From the NCBI GenBank assembly GCA_951213105.1, contig OX578136.1, positions 67,740,230 through 67,804,229 on the forward strand: DNA of 64,000 nt, in the 5' to 3' direction. The notes beneath the pieces were generated by a model. It ran no database searches. It was not told where the DNA came from and saw only the letters and a program-made list of their open reading frames with translations. Both the position numbers and the translations under genes were made by a program. This document shows positions 45,164-57,429 of this stretch, one piece after another (position 1 is the first letter of the stretch; the number at the start of each line of letters is the position of its first letter). Source of the stretch: Amaurobius ferox. Lineage: Eukaryota; Arthropoda; Arachnida; Araneae; Amaurobiidae.

Positions 45164-46410
45164 TTACAACTCCTCACTAAAAAAAAAAGAGAAAAAAAAA
45201 AGAATTTAACCTTACGGTAAAAGAAATTCTGAAAATTTCATGAAAAATGTCAAAATCTGACAAATGCCTGATACAACATACATAAAAAAATTCTTTTTCA
45301 ATAACAAACACAATCCTGCATACATCTGAATGATTAAAGTAACAATAAAAGCATTAAATGAGTGTGAATTACATGTAAACAATCTGTGATGAATGAATAA
45401 CAAAGTGTATGTAAATGACTACACAATATAATCAAAATTATCCTGAGACAAGTATGATATTAAAAATGTAATTAAATGAGTACAATCAATAATGTATATA
45501 GATAAGTATGAATAAGTATGTAAAGAATTTTTTTTGTTTTCGATATGAGTGCATATAAAAAAAATTGAATGAGTGCAGCTGCAAGTCTATAAAACACAAA
45601 AAAAAAAAATTCCATTGAATTTTGCCACATAAAAGAATTAATTACCACCATTAAAGTAAAAAAAAATGCCATCACTATAAATAATATTATTAACTACCAC
45701 AAAAAAAAAATCCTAAAAATTTTTTCTAAATTTCAATCAAAACAAATAAAATTTCAAATAAGGATGAAGAATGAACTCTAAAAAAATTTTAACTTCAATG
45801 AACTACAATAAATTTGACCTAAATGAACTATAATCCAAAATTTGGACAAATCATAAAACAAGAATCACAAATGAACTTAATAAATCCAGTAGAATATATA
45901 AAAAAAAATATTTTAAATTCTAAGTCTCTGAGAATAATTAACAATATTTGAACCAAAAAAAAAATCAGACCATAAGTCAATCAAAACAATGAATGCAAAA
46001 TGCAAAAATAATATCCCTAATAATATAAAAAATGAAATTCAAAATTCAATACAAAGTTTAAAATAAAACAAAATCTTCCAATGAAGTTCAAGTAAGAATA
46101 AATGAATTAAAAGGAAAATAAACAATTACTGTCAATTAACTAAAATTTCCAAATACTCGATTCATAAAAAAAAATTTTCAAAACTGAACTGTTTTACCAA
46201 AACAAAATAATAAAATTCTCAATTGAAATCAAAGAAATTAAAAATATCAATGCAAAGAATCCTATTCATCAATGAATTAATTATAAAAAAAATGAACTGA
46301 TAATTGAATTATGTAAATAAAAATGAAATCCATGAATTTATGAATTATATTAATAAATGAAATATCTCAATAAAATGAAATTTTAAGAAAATGTTACCAA
46401 AATTCAGACT

Positions 46411-46614
46411 TCATCGACAGAAACCAATGAAAAACCGAGACACTTCTAAGGCTGTTTGTTCTGCTTGATCAGGGCAAAAAAGACCAAAGAAACTGCTCCC
46501 CTCATGAGTTGAAAGCAGATTATCCCAATTCTCAATGAAATCCATCAAGTAAGATAAGACCAACAACATATTCTGTGCCAAAATTCCAACACTTGAATCC
46601 TCGAGCAAAATGTT
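46411..46614 (-). CDS. Exon-like frame inside the LTR element, possible captured host exon
   Basis: On the minus strand an acceptor-like TATAGTTTCAG is followed by 67 sense codons ending TGA at 46411-46413. The peptide has a coding-like composition: L-E-D-S-S-V-G-I-L-A-Q-N-M-L, then L-M-D-F-I-E-N-W-D-N-L-L, and near the end C-P-D-Q-A-E-Q-T-A-L-E-V. It is in the sense direction of the element. The family is not recognised. A captured genomic exon, rather than a cDNA, is suggested by the intron-like sequence just before it. An element-encoded remnant is also possible. Confidence 0.4.
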   Translation of the reverse strand, partial: NILLEDSSVGILAQNMLLVLSYLMDFIENWDNLLSTHEGSSFFGLFCPDQAEQTALEVSRFFIGFCR

Positions 46615-48347
46615 GCTGAAACTATAATAAATTTAAAAACAAAATTAGTACAAATCAAATTTTAACCTCAGAAACCTGAAAATAAACTATTAGAAAAAAT
46701 AAATAAACCATTAGAAAAATTTGAATCATAAAATGAAAACATTCAACAATGTAAAATGAATTTCAAACAAAAAATGAATTTTTAAAAATTTTGAAATCAA
46801 AAGTCACACATATTCACATATTCGAATAAAACTGCAGGTAGAGAATAAAGATTATGTGATTAATTACAAAAAGATTATGTCTTATGAGGAATAAAGGCAA
46901 TAATACCAAATTTGCAATTAAAGACTGAAGAGAGAATGAAATAAATAGCTGAGATGTATTCTAATATTTCCAAAAAAAAAAAACTCAACGGAGACGCTAT
47001 CAAGATTTTCAATCAGAAATATAAATACTGAAATATTGAGAACGGGTCGGAGCTATAAATGAGCCCTAGCAAAAATTTGATGATATGGATGAATCATCAA
47101 ATGCAATTAAAAAAAAAAGATAGAGTCGGAAGATACCCACATATGTTCAAGAAAAACCAGACATTACAATACAATTGAATAAAATTACCAATTTGAAATT
47201 TAAAAATTTTCTTCAAAATGCAATAAATAACCAAAATAAATATAAGAAGTTCAGAGCTTAATGCTAAATTTTCTGAAAAATGCTTATAAAAGAAAAATTT
47301 TAATAAGAAGTTTTTGAATAACCTGTAAAAAAGTTCATAAATTAAATTATATTTAATTATCAAATTCTAAAGTTCTTCATCATAAAAAAAAAATACTTAT
47401 TTTCTATTTTACACAAATCCTAACTCAATTCTTCAATATATAAAAAAAAACAATTGCTTTCAGCAATACTAAAAGTTTAATTTATCAAAATAATTTGTTT
47501 CAGTGGTAAGTTTTAAAATTAATGCAAGGAAAATATAAAAATAAACATAATCAAAACCTTTTCTCATATAATAATCTAATTCGAGTTCTGCCATATTTAA
47601 ACAACAAACACATAATACAACATTTTTCATATAATCCCAAACAAAATAAAATAATATATTTGAAGTTTTATGAACTTCAATTGTAAAATAACACAATAAC
47701 ATAATTAGGAGTCTATGCTCCATGGGATTATTAGGCCATTTTTAATTCATACATATATTTTTTTCTAAAAATCATTTTTTTTTTAAATGTCACTCTTTGA
47801 CATATAGGCCTCTCATTTAATAAACATCAATCATATATAAATAAGCACTCGATTTAATAGAATATTCCTTGCCAGAAATTTACTTTTAACTTATTAATTT
47901 ACTAACATTTTAAAATAATAAAAAAAAAACTTGCGACAACTGTAACTGCACTCAACAACTGTAACTTTAAATTTTGCAAATAAATCAACAAAGTTTTTTT
48001 GTTTTTTTTTTTTTGTTTGCCAAAGTGGATGTTAAATATGAATTAAAATTTCATTATTTTACTTATTTTATAAAGCACAAATAAATACCAAAATATTTCA
48101 TAATCAACCTGTCAAAATTTGTAAATAACGCTTAGATTAATATTTCAAATTGATTAATATTTTAAATTAACTCAGATTAATTATTTTAGATAACTCTTTT
48201 AAATATTTTTAATACTGTGTTTTAAGCATTAACATTGATTGCTATACCTTTTAATTTAGCCAATTAAAATTAATTTTAGATTACTTTTTTCAATTTAAAT
48301 AAAGAACACATACAATTAAATATAAATATACAATATAATACAATTTC

Positions 48348-49828
48348 GGCCGAACCGGAAAATAGGCCCCCACTCATTTTTCAAAGTACGATCCCGCGCC
48401 AAGTTGGCGCGATTAATCGGGTTGCAATTTCATTTCGGATACTTCGCCAATCTGGTAGCCCACGACTTCGTTTATCCAATCACCGCGCGTCTATTTGGGA
48501 ATCTGCATTTTAATAGGCAGTAATAGTCTTCTGTGTATTTCATCAGACCTTTTTCGATCGAATTCGTTGACTCTTGTTTTTACAGATCTTTTTCGATCGA
48601 TTTGCAAAGATTTAAACACGTATGAACTTTTTGGAATACATATTTAAAACATTCCTCGTAATTCATGGACATTAACATTTTACGAAAATTTTCAATAAAT
48701 ATGCAGGTTCCGGTGTTAAATGTACGTATATGTTCAAGAAAACGTGCTGCGGTGTTGAATGTACGTGTAAGAAAACGTGTTCCGGTGTGGATGTAATTAA
48801 AAATATGGATATCCGTTACATAAAGGTGAGTTCTTTTCTTTGTTTAATCCGTGTTTTGAAATTGTCTTTTGTATTTTTCCGTGTTTTAAAATGGGTTTCT
48901 TAATTTTAAAGTATCGTTTTTTTCTTGATTTTTGTTAAAGTACAAACTTTTTTCTAAGTATCGTTTTCTCTTGAATTTAGTTAAAGTACAAACTTTTTTC
49001 TAAGTATCGTTTTCTCTTGAATTTAGTTAAAGTACAAACTTTTTTCTAAGTATCGTTTTCTCCTGAATTTAGTTAAAGTACAAACTTTTTTCTAAGTATC
49101 GTTTTCTCCTGAATTTAGTTAAAGTACAAACTTTTTTCTAAGTATCGTTTTTTCTTAAATCGTTTTCTCTTGAATTTAGTTAAAGTACAAACTTTTTTCT
49201 AAGTATCGTTTTTTCTTAAATTTTGTTAAAGTACAAACTTTTTTCTAAGTTCTGTTTTTTCTTAAATTTTGTTAAAGTACAAACTTTTTTCTAAGTATCG
49301 TTTTTTCTTAAATTTCGTTAAAGTACAAACGTTTTTCTAAGTTCTGTTTTTTCTTAAATTTCGTTAAAGTACAAACGATTTTCTAAGTTCTGTTTTTTCT
49401 TAAATTTTGTTAAAGTACAAGCGTTTTTCTAAGTTCTGTTTTTTCTTAAATTTTGTTAAAGTACAAACGTTTTTCTGAGTTCTGTTTTTTTTTTTAAATT
49501 TAGTTAAAGTACAATCTGCCATTACGCGATATTTTTATACGTCTGCCATTACGCAATATTTTTAAAATGCACAAAAATCGTATTTTGTAATATTTTTATG
49601 AGTATTATTCACTTTTATTTATATTCAATTGCAATATCATTTAACAAAATTCCAGTTCATAAAAGTATAGAATACGACGTCATTATGGTAGGAGGAGCCT
49701 ATTTTAAAACACGGGAAAATACGTCACTTCAGTTGGGAGGAGTCAATTTCAAAACATGGAGAAACACTCCAACTTGGTGCAATTTTGTACTTAGAAAAAT
49801 GAGTGGGGGTCTATTATCCGGTTTTACC
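48348..49828. mobile_element. Mutator-like (or Merlin-like) element with 9-bp target duplication
   Basis: 1481 bp with 35-bp terminal inverted repeats (48348-48382 and 49794-49828) sharing AACCGGA, then AATAG and CCCCCACTCATTTTTC. It is flanked by TACAATTTC on both sides (48339-48347 and 49829-49837), and the uninterrupted site exists at 42201-42209, so the insertion event is directly visible. A 9-bp duplication with GG-starting ends fits Mutator-like elements best. No transposase frame; the 93-codon frame at 49598-49879 crosses the right end and is not native. Confidence 0.92.
48908..49512 (+). repeat. 46-bp minisatellite inside the Mutator-like element
   Basis: About 13 units of AAAGTACAAAC-TTTTTTCTAAGT, then (AT/TC)CGTTTTCTC or TCTGTTTTTTC and AATTT(A/C/T)GTT. 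Units drift from left to right (CAAACTTTT to CAAACGTTT), suggesting growth by local slippage. Confidence 0.9.
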
Positions 49829-51165
49829 TACAATTTCATATCTAGAGTAATTAATAATGCAAAAGAGTATCAGTTATGATTTATAAACTGACAATACATA
49901 AACACTTGTGATTACTTAGTTATCAAATAAGATATCTGTTTATTGCCTAAACATTTCCTGATTGGAAGTGAATTGCAACAAGAGCAAAAAAAAGCACTAG
50001 CTATTGTTTCCAGCGAAAATTTCAATGAATTAGAAAAAAAATCTCAAAACAAAAGCCGCTCAGAATATTTGTAATTAAAAATCACAAACAATGCAATTTT
50101 GTAGCAAAAATGAATGAATTCACTACTATTGCCAATACAAAAAAATCACATGTCCTGTAGTAAACTAATGTTACTACTATTTAAATTAAAACACATAAAT
50201 AAAAACAATTAAACACTTTTACTTATTTTATACCTATATTTTAAAATTTTATTTAATAGTTAATAGTTTAGTATTTTTAAAAATTCTATTGTTATTGCTG
50301 AGAAAAAAAAATTTTTTTTAGCAAATTTATTATTTTAGTTTATTTTGATTTAGATCTCTAAAAATTGACCAAAGTGGAGGGCGCAAAATCTCCAAAAAAA
50401 AATAAAACAAGAGAACAATTCTCTTCGACATAAATCAAATTAAATTTTAAAGAATTTATACAATTGAAGTCCAGCTTCAAAGAATAAATTGAATTTTATA
50501 TATTGAATTTTATTCGGATATCCAAGGGATATAAAGTTTATCAAAATAAATTTTTTTTTTTTTTTTTTTTAGTCAATAGCTCATACCCAAGATAAAAACA
50601 GTATAATTTTACACCTAAAGTAATCACAATGATATTAAAAAAAAATTTTTGAGTTGTTAAAGGTATAAAAATATATCAATTAAAAACTTACATAATACAA
50701 TACTGAACACATCATATAAATAAAACTAATCAGAAAAAAAATTATTGGTGCTTAAAATAATAAAATATCAATTTTCAAATTTTATCAATCAAGAATTGTG
50801 CACCATTCAAAAGTTTAGTTAAATCTTATATTTCAAATACATTAAAATAAAATTTTTTTACTATGAATTTATGTAAAACTTTAAATTTGATAGTAAGAAG
50901 TATATTTTTAGCTTAAAACAAAATTATTGACATCAATAAAATCAAAATGTGTAATTAGATAAACATAATATAAATTTTAAAAATATACATTGACCAAAAT
51001 AAAATATTAAAACACTGTGCGAATGTCAATTATATTAAATTATCAATAATTTTTTTTTTTTTTTTTATTAATCAAAATTATTTATCAATTCTAAATTTCA
51101 AAATTTATTCAAAATATATAATTATCACCGCTAAAAATCACGGCGCCAGAAATAGAGTAACCAGA

Positions 51166-52792
51166 TGTTGTGATACAACCATTCAAAAGACTTAATTAAA
51201 GAATAAAATCAATCGAATGATCATATCTCAACACCTGATTGGGTCGGACACTCACATACAATTAAAATGAAAGGGAATTAATTAAATAGTTAATTTTAAT
51301 GGAATGGGATCGTATAATGGGGAATAGAATTTTGAATATAAAACATTGCGTTGTGTTATTTTAAAATTAAACCATACTTGTATGTGAGCGCCTTAAAATT
51401 CTTACCTGCAACTTTAATTCATTACTCTAAATTTTCTTTATCAAATGACTCAATAGAATTATAACTTCACCTTGCGACTATAGTTACCACTAATTATTCA
51501 GTCATTCAAATAAAATAATATATGCATTTAAAGTCAAAGTTACTTTAACCAAATCGATTTTCTTTTTTATGTATATATATTCATCAAGCATAATGTGTAA
51601 AGTCACATGATTCCATAATGATAATGGCTACATCTATAGCCCCTTTTCTGCTTCACTATAAAGTTTCAAACACACCGTGCGGAAAGAAAAATGGAAATTA
51701 TAGCAGGACACGGTTCTAATATGTAGAATGAAACTGCACACAGAGATACCAATATGCACTTTGCTGTCTTAACATCATTCCTTGCCAAAAAAATAAAAAA
51801 AATGACTAATATTTCAATCATCATGATGACTTGTTAGGTTATTTTATTTTTTCTGCGAGCAAATCTTTTTTTTGAATAATCCACAAAAGGCAGATGAAAG
51901 ATGGTGATAATAATTAGGTCTAATTTATGTCCAACATAACAATTCTTTCAGAAGAATATAAGACCAGAACTGCACAGTATATTGACAAAAATCAAATCCA
52001 CAGATTATATCCATAGAGAAAAATGCTGTTATCAAACTAAGAAACAAATAAAACTCTCCAACTTGGTTCAAATAATTTAATAAATAGTGATCGATGAGAT
52101 ATTTGATGTAACAATCAATTTATAATAAATCCACTTGATATTAAACTCCTGCATTCTCACTTTGTAAAATATACATTCCACAAGTAATAAAAATTCAATA
52201 GATTCAGACTTAATTCATAAACAGAAAAACACAAAACAAATATATATTGATATTCAATCCGTAAAAAAAAATACTTCATCTTCAGCACTTAAAGCCACAT
52301 GGATATAATAATAAAAAAAAAAATGGCAAAGCACGAGGCGCCCCCCTAAAGGGGACCCCCACATAAAATTCACCTTCACACTCCACGAAAAATCGAGAGA
52401 AGCCAATGGCTCAGCAGTTATTCCATAGAGAAGAAATTCCCGCCTAAACAGGAAGTTGCCATCAGACAAAAACTTAACTCTCGCTCAACCAAGGAGATTA
52501 AAAGGATCCACGTATCACCTGAAACCGGATTTACCAACTGTCGAAAACGGGTGTCATTTTACCGCAGTAAGAAAGTGGATGTCATACACATACATAAGCA
52601 TATGAATACTGCAGCACAATATAATTAAAATTAATAAAAGAGACAATTGGTCTATTAATGGATATATAAAATAAAAGCAATTTTGAATAAGATAATTTGG
52701 AATAATAATAAAGTAAAATAAAATATTTAATGATTTATAAAAAATAAGTTAATTTGGAATAATAAAATAAAGTGTTGTGACGTGTCACAACA
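51166..52792 (-). mobile_element. LTR, 5' copy of the minus-strand element
   Basis: Partner of 43538-45163 at an offset of 7628 to 7629. Its outer edge ends CACAACA directly against the second 680-bp repeat (GCACCC). Near-identity of the LTRs means the insertion is recent. Confidence 0.85.
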
Positions 52793-53472
52793 GCACCCAT
52801 AATTATTTTAAATAACACTGAATTTGCACTTTTAATTCAATTTTCGTTTCATTTGGTTACTGGACTTACTAAAGGTAACTTCGCAAAAATACGAAAAAAA
52901 AAAACATAAAATATATCAAGAACGGCTAGTCCTAGAGTAATAGGATTGGTCTTATTCTTTTCATCATAAAAAATTACGTATAAAACAAGCATTTAATTGA
53001 TACATTTGAGCATACGTTGTCTTATTTTATATTTTTGCGGGCCATTTCGTAAAAAAAGGCAAGTTTATCTTTTTTGAATCTTGCCAAAATCTAATCAGCA
53101 CCATGTGACTTATCCATCTTTATTAGATCTTAGCTGAGTAGACAGGCAATTTTTGCGGGCTATTTTGCAAAAAAGGGCGGGTTCTTTTATCCTGAATCGT
53201 ACCAAAATTTAATCAGCACCAGGGTCACCTACCAAATTTTTTAAAATAAGGTCAATTAGTTATTGAGTTAGAGTGGATACATTGCACAGATGTCACGCTA
53301 AAAATAGTTTTTTTAGTGTTCTACAGGCCTTAAAACGTGTAGATCTGTCGAAAACTTCTATTGCGATTTTCGACACGATTCCAATACTTTCCGTATACAT
53401 TATCATGTATTGCAGGAAAAGTAAAAATACAATTATATATATTTTGGGCTGTAATAATAAATTTGGAGGACG
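52792..53472 (+). repeat. 680-bp direct repeat flanking the LTR element, right copy
   Basis: See 41430-42110. It starts in the middle of a family B element, abruptly after the LTR edge, and continues into unique-looking DNA at 53473. Confidence 0.9.
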
Positions 53473-54275
53473 AAATTCATATCCATATAATAATCGCCTA
53501 ACATGCTTTTATCGTAATAAAACACAAAACCCGCCTATAAGGGACATTCCCTTAAATATGGATACAGGTCCCATTGCATATATTGGCAATGTACTGCATA
53601 TATCGGCGTGTACCATTGCAGATATCGGCATGTACCTGTTTTACGCTTATACGCTCGTCAGCATGGAATAGCCGGTAAGCCACAATTTTTGCGAGCTTCT
53701 ATAGGAACTGACAATTTCAGTCCTTACACGTGACCGGTATAAAGAACTTTGCCTGTGCAGCTTCGTGTGGCCTGAACTAAATTGTAAATGAATTTTATAT
53801 TGTCCATCCACTCAAATTTATTCCTATCTATATAATAACTGTTTAAGGTGCTTTTGCCTTCACAAAACACGCCTGGGCATTTCCAAAAATATGAGAGACA
53901 TTCCCATTGCAGATATCAGCATCCATGTACAGGTTTCACGCTTATTATGTGTTCGTCAGTTTGGAATAACCGATATCTTCAATGATAGCAAGAAACTTGC
54001 TGTAAGCAACAATTATTGCGAGCTTCTATGGGAACTCACAATTTCAACCTTTAACGTGGCCGACATAAAGAACATTGCCTTTGTAGCTTCGTGTAGTCTG
54101 AACTAAATTGCAAACGAATTTTATGCCGGTCACGTGGATGGACTGAAACTATCAATTCCCATAACAGCTCGCAAAAATTGTAGCTTACAGCAAGTTTCTG
54201 GCTGCCATGGCAGATATCGGCTATTCCATGCTAACGAATGCATAAATGCAAAACCGGTATCTGCAAAAGCATGAT
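53473..54275. repeat. Direct and inverted repeat cluster, foldback-like
   Basis: Unit one (about 53611-53800) and unit two (about 53905-54120) are direct copies sharing ATTGCAGATATC, GCGAGCTTCTAT, CAATTTCA(G/A)(T/C)CTT and GCTTCGTGT-G-CTGAACTAAATTG. A third copy at about 54121-54265 is inverted (GCCGGTCACGTGGATGGACTG, then CAGCTCGCAAAAATTG). The second and third together can fold back. Likely a MITE-type element; the 132-codon frame ending at 53671 crosses repeat borders and is not a gene. Confidence 0.7.
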
Positions 54276-54329
54276 TTTATCTTTCTAGACCCTCCAGAAG
54301 CCCTTCAGTGACTAAAAGACTGAATCTTT

Positions 54330-55170
54330 TCAAACATAGTATCGACCAAGGGATAGAACTTAACGAAGCTGGATTTTCGCCGTCCCTTCCCGGACAAAGA
54401 AAATAATTTTTTCCTTACTCAAAATCTTTTCAGTCCTTCCGAAAAAGTCCTGATGACCTAGAAGCTTGAATTTTTGCACACCTATTCTAACGTTTACCCC
54501 CCCCCCCCCTGTGGGGCAAAGAAGTTATTTTATTTTTGAAGTCCTTCAAGACCCCCCAGAGGTACTCCGGTGATCTAAAAGTTCGAAACTTTCCAAACTT
54601 ATCGACCACGGGACAGAATCTATCTGGGTCAATTTTTGATAAGCTGCTTTCGACACTAAACGTTATATATTGTTAAAGAAAATAAAATTTATTAGAAAAT
54701 GTTTCAATTTAAATTTTTATATGTTTTTTTTTGTCTAAGTTAGGCTTATATACTAGTTGTATATATATAAAAAAAACTCTGGCAAATATTTTTAAAAATT
54801 ATATATTTGTCACAATAAAATTATATATGATTTAATTTTCTACTATTTTCATATATTTTTTGTGAAATAAAAAATTTGGAGAAGTAAACAATGTTAAATA
54901 ATAATTAAGTAAATATGTTTTGAAATTATATTACATCTTTGTAGTAACATAAATGGAGTTATAAATGATTTAATTTTCTACAACATATTCTACGCATTAT
55001 CGACCACTCAAGTATAACAAAAAGAACGGAGATAGAATGAGCTCTGAGAAGCCCGTAACATCTTGAAAATTGAGAAAAACTTAGGTTAGAAAATAAATTA
55101 TGCAACACAAAAGTTCGTAAAATTTTCAGATCCGTGTGGGGTGGTGATACAACACAATTTCAAAGAAACA
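54330..55170 (+). repeat. Dispersed repeat family H, copy 2, with C13 tract
   Basis: Left half: CGCCGTCCCTTCCCGGACAA, CAGTCCTTCCGAAAAAGTCC, a C13 tract at 54497-54509. Right half: ACATCTTGAAAATTGAG, GGTTAGAAAATAAATTATGC and GTGTGGGGTGGTGATA. AT-rich unrelated DNA (54660-55010) separates the halves. Related to 37205-37515. Confidence 0.6.
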
Positions 55171-55890
55171 AGACCAGGGTCAGTGGATCCTTTATAGTAC
55201 AACCAAAATCATCTCTACTACGATGGTAATGCGTTCTGCAACGCAAGGAGGGAGGGGAATCGCGAAATTTCGGGTTTCTGACAAAAGACCCTTGCCAAGG
55301 TCAAGCTCTCCCCTTTCTGCATCTTGAAGAATTCCGTAGGATGAACTGAACAAGACAATTTGAACCTCTCTGCACTCTCTGGATGCATGGGTTGGGATCT
55401 GGCCTGAGTTTGCTCATTGCCTCGGATTTGAGATTGCGACATTCATTTTGTGAGTTCTTCACTAAAACAAGAAATACAATAGCCATGATGTTATGCAAAT
55501 ATAGGGATGAATTATTTTGATTTTTTTTCATCCTCATTTATACACACGTTAAAAAATTTGTACCACAAAATTAAAAGTGCTTTGTTAGTAAAAGTTAGTG
55601 CTTTGTTAATAAAATAAAATTATTTATACACACGAGCAAAGTCAAAGTAACTTTGGAGTTTAATTAATATATAAAATATTATTTTGGTTCTTATAGGATA
55701 TAATTCTATATGAAAATCTTAAATTTTGAATAATGTGAATTCATTCCCCCAATAACACATATTAAAGAAACTATAAATAAAAATGTTTGCGAGAACGACT
55801 TATGTTATCTTCTTATAAATGATGGCTTTCGCCATTAGCTTTAAATAAAAATCACATATTAAATTCCTATTTTCGTAACACTTTTATATG
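55171..55890. other. Less AT-rich patch and AT-rich spacer, no supported gene
   Basis: 55190-55450 has more balanced composition, with short minus-strand frames (74 and 78 codons) of low-complexity, basic and Ser/Asn-rich peptides that match nothing I recognise. The remainder is AT-rich with a duplicated TTATACACAC phrase. Confidence 0.4.
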
Positions 55891-55894
55891 TCTC

Positions 55895-56290
55895 TAGCAG
55901 TATACCCGTTCTTCGTACGGAATATATAATATGAAAAAAACTTCACAATCATGTGCAAATTCCTATAATATTCTAAATGGCATTGTTATTCCAAACATTC
56001 TATTAAAATATTTAATTTAATGCTCCTAAAAATATGTTTTAGAATCTCTGTTCTTGCTATACAAAATTACTTCACAGGAAGATCTGAAGAATGAAATATC
56101 CTGGTTCCGCATGTAAACGAATTTTCGAAACATATTAAATTAAATCCATATATGCCGAACCAAAAGCGCTAAAGTTGTATGAAAAGATATATCCGTACTA
56201 CTTACATTCTCCAATATTAAAAGACATACCTGTATATTAGTAGATTACCCGTCTACAATATATGAGTTTCACAAATCTTTGCCAAAAAAT
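55895..56290 (+). mobile_element. Family C, copy with a clear left end
   Basis: Starts AGCAGTATACCCGTTCTTCG, then TACGGAATATATAATAT, continues through ACATTCTATTAAAATATTT, ACATCCTGGTTCC or its variant, and AAAGCGCTAAA. It is followed by a further partial tandem copy of its right half at about 56390-56640. Confidence 0.6.
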
Positions 56291-56639
56291 AACAGATAAC
56301 ATAATAAATTGAAAATATCAAAAATCACAGTGATCTTTAAGTCTGAAGACCGTAATTGATTCCAATGCCAAAATGAATGTGCTAAGATTATATACTTTTA
56401 CTACTTATATTCTCATAGATTAAGAGATATACCCGTATATTAGTAGAAGACACCCGTACTACAATATATGAGTTTCAAAAATATTTGCCAAAATAGAACA
56501 GATAATTTAATAAATTGAAAATATCAATAATCCCCTTAATTTTTAAACTCGAAAGCTGTAATAAATACCAATATTAAAATGAAAGCTCTAAAATTATACT
56601 ACACTTACATTCTCGTATAGATTAGAAAGTATACCCATG

Positions 56640-57420
56640 CGTTAGCAGAAGATTGCACGTACTGCATAGCCTTTCTTCGTACGGAACATATAATATAAAG
56701 AAACATAAAATTCACAATCATGTGCAAATTCTTATACTATTTATTCAAAACATTCTATTAAAATATTTAAATTAATGCTCCTAAAAAAATTTAAGAATCG
56801 CTGTTCTCGTTATACAAAAGATACCTTTACAGGCAGATCTGAAAAATAAAACATCCTGGTCCCGTTTGTTAACAACGTTGCAAAAAATATGAAATTGAAT
56901 CAACATATGTGAAAATAAAAGCGCTAAAATTGTATGGGAAGATATAACCATATTACTTATATTCTCATAGATTAGAATATGCCTGTGTACTAATAGAAAA
57001 ATATTCAACCATTTTTGCCAAAAAATCAACCATTTTTGTCAAAATAAAACAGATGCATAATAAATTGAAAATATCAATAATTCTAATAATTTTTAAACCT
57101 GAAGGCCGTAATTGATATAATCCAGTTAAAAATGCGATTTCCACAAATTTATTTTATATACATTTCTTTATTATTTAAATTGGAAAAGATTTAATAAAAA
57201 TAGTCTGCTATGTACATAATGCTATGTCTATGGAAGGTTTAACTCTACTTTTTTCCCGGACAACCTCTGGTCATAAAAACTCGAAACACGGACTAAATTT
57301 TAGGTGGGACTAGTCCAAGGCTACCAAAAAAATTTCATGAAATTCGGTTTAGCCGTTCTCCCATGATGATAAGACAAACATACAGACAGATAGATTTTCA
57401 ATTTTATTTATATAGATTAT
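56640..57420 (+). mobile_element. Family C, most complete copy
   Basis: Left end TTCTTCGTACGGAACATATA; middle AAACATCCTGGTCCCGTTTG; right end GAAATTCGGTTTAGCCGTTC, TCCCATGATGATAAGACAAAC and TTTTCAATTTTATTTATATA ending in GATTATA. The arrangement resembles widespread arthropod retroposon or Helentron-associated ends. No open frame. The minus-strand frame at 56781-57029 is a shadow. Confidence 0.6.
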
Positions 57421-57429
57421 ATTTTTGTA

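Larger units (their letters stand above)
45164..51165 (-). mobile_element. Internal region of a non-autonomous LTR element
   Basis: About 4.5 kb once the inserted element (48348-49828 and its target duplication) is subtracted. The plus strand is markedly A-rich and T-poor for long stretches. No gag, protease, reverse transcriptase or integrase frame is seen, so mobility would depend on another element; in plants such large non-coding LTR elements are called LARDs. After the 5' LTR the minus strand reads TCTGGTTACTC then TCTGGCGCCGTGA, either of which could hold a primer-binding site. The one coding-like piece is at 46411-46614. Confidence 0.7.

Noticed and set aside
48908..49512. CRISPR-like array
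   Set aside because: The 46-bp units are contiguous and drift gradually; there are no unique spacers, and the context is a eukaryotic transposon.
49598..49879. 93-codon plus-strand frame
   Set aside because: It runs through the right inverted repeat of the Mutator-like element into flanking DNA, so it formed by the insertion.
53273..53671. 132-codon plus-strand frame
   Set aside because: It joins the 3' end of a family B element to the neighbouring repeat cluster; the first part recurs at 41911 with a different end.
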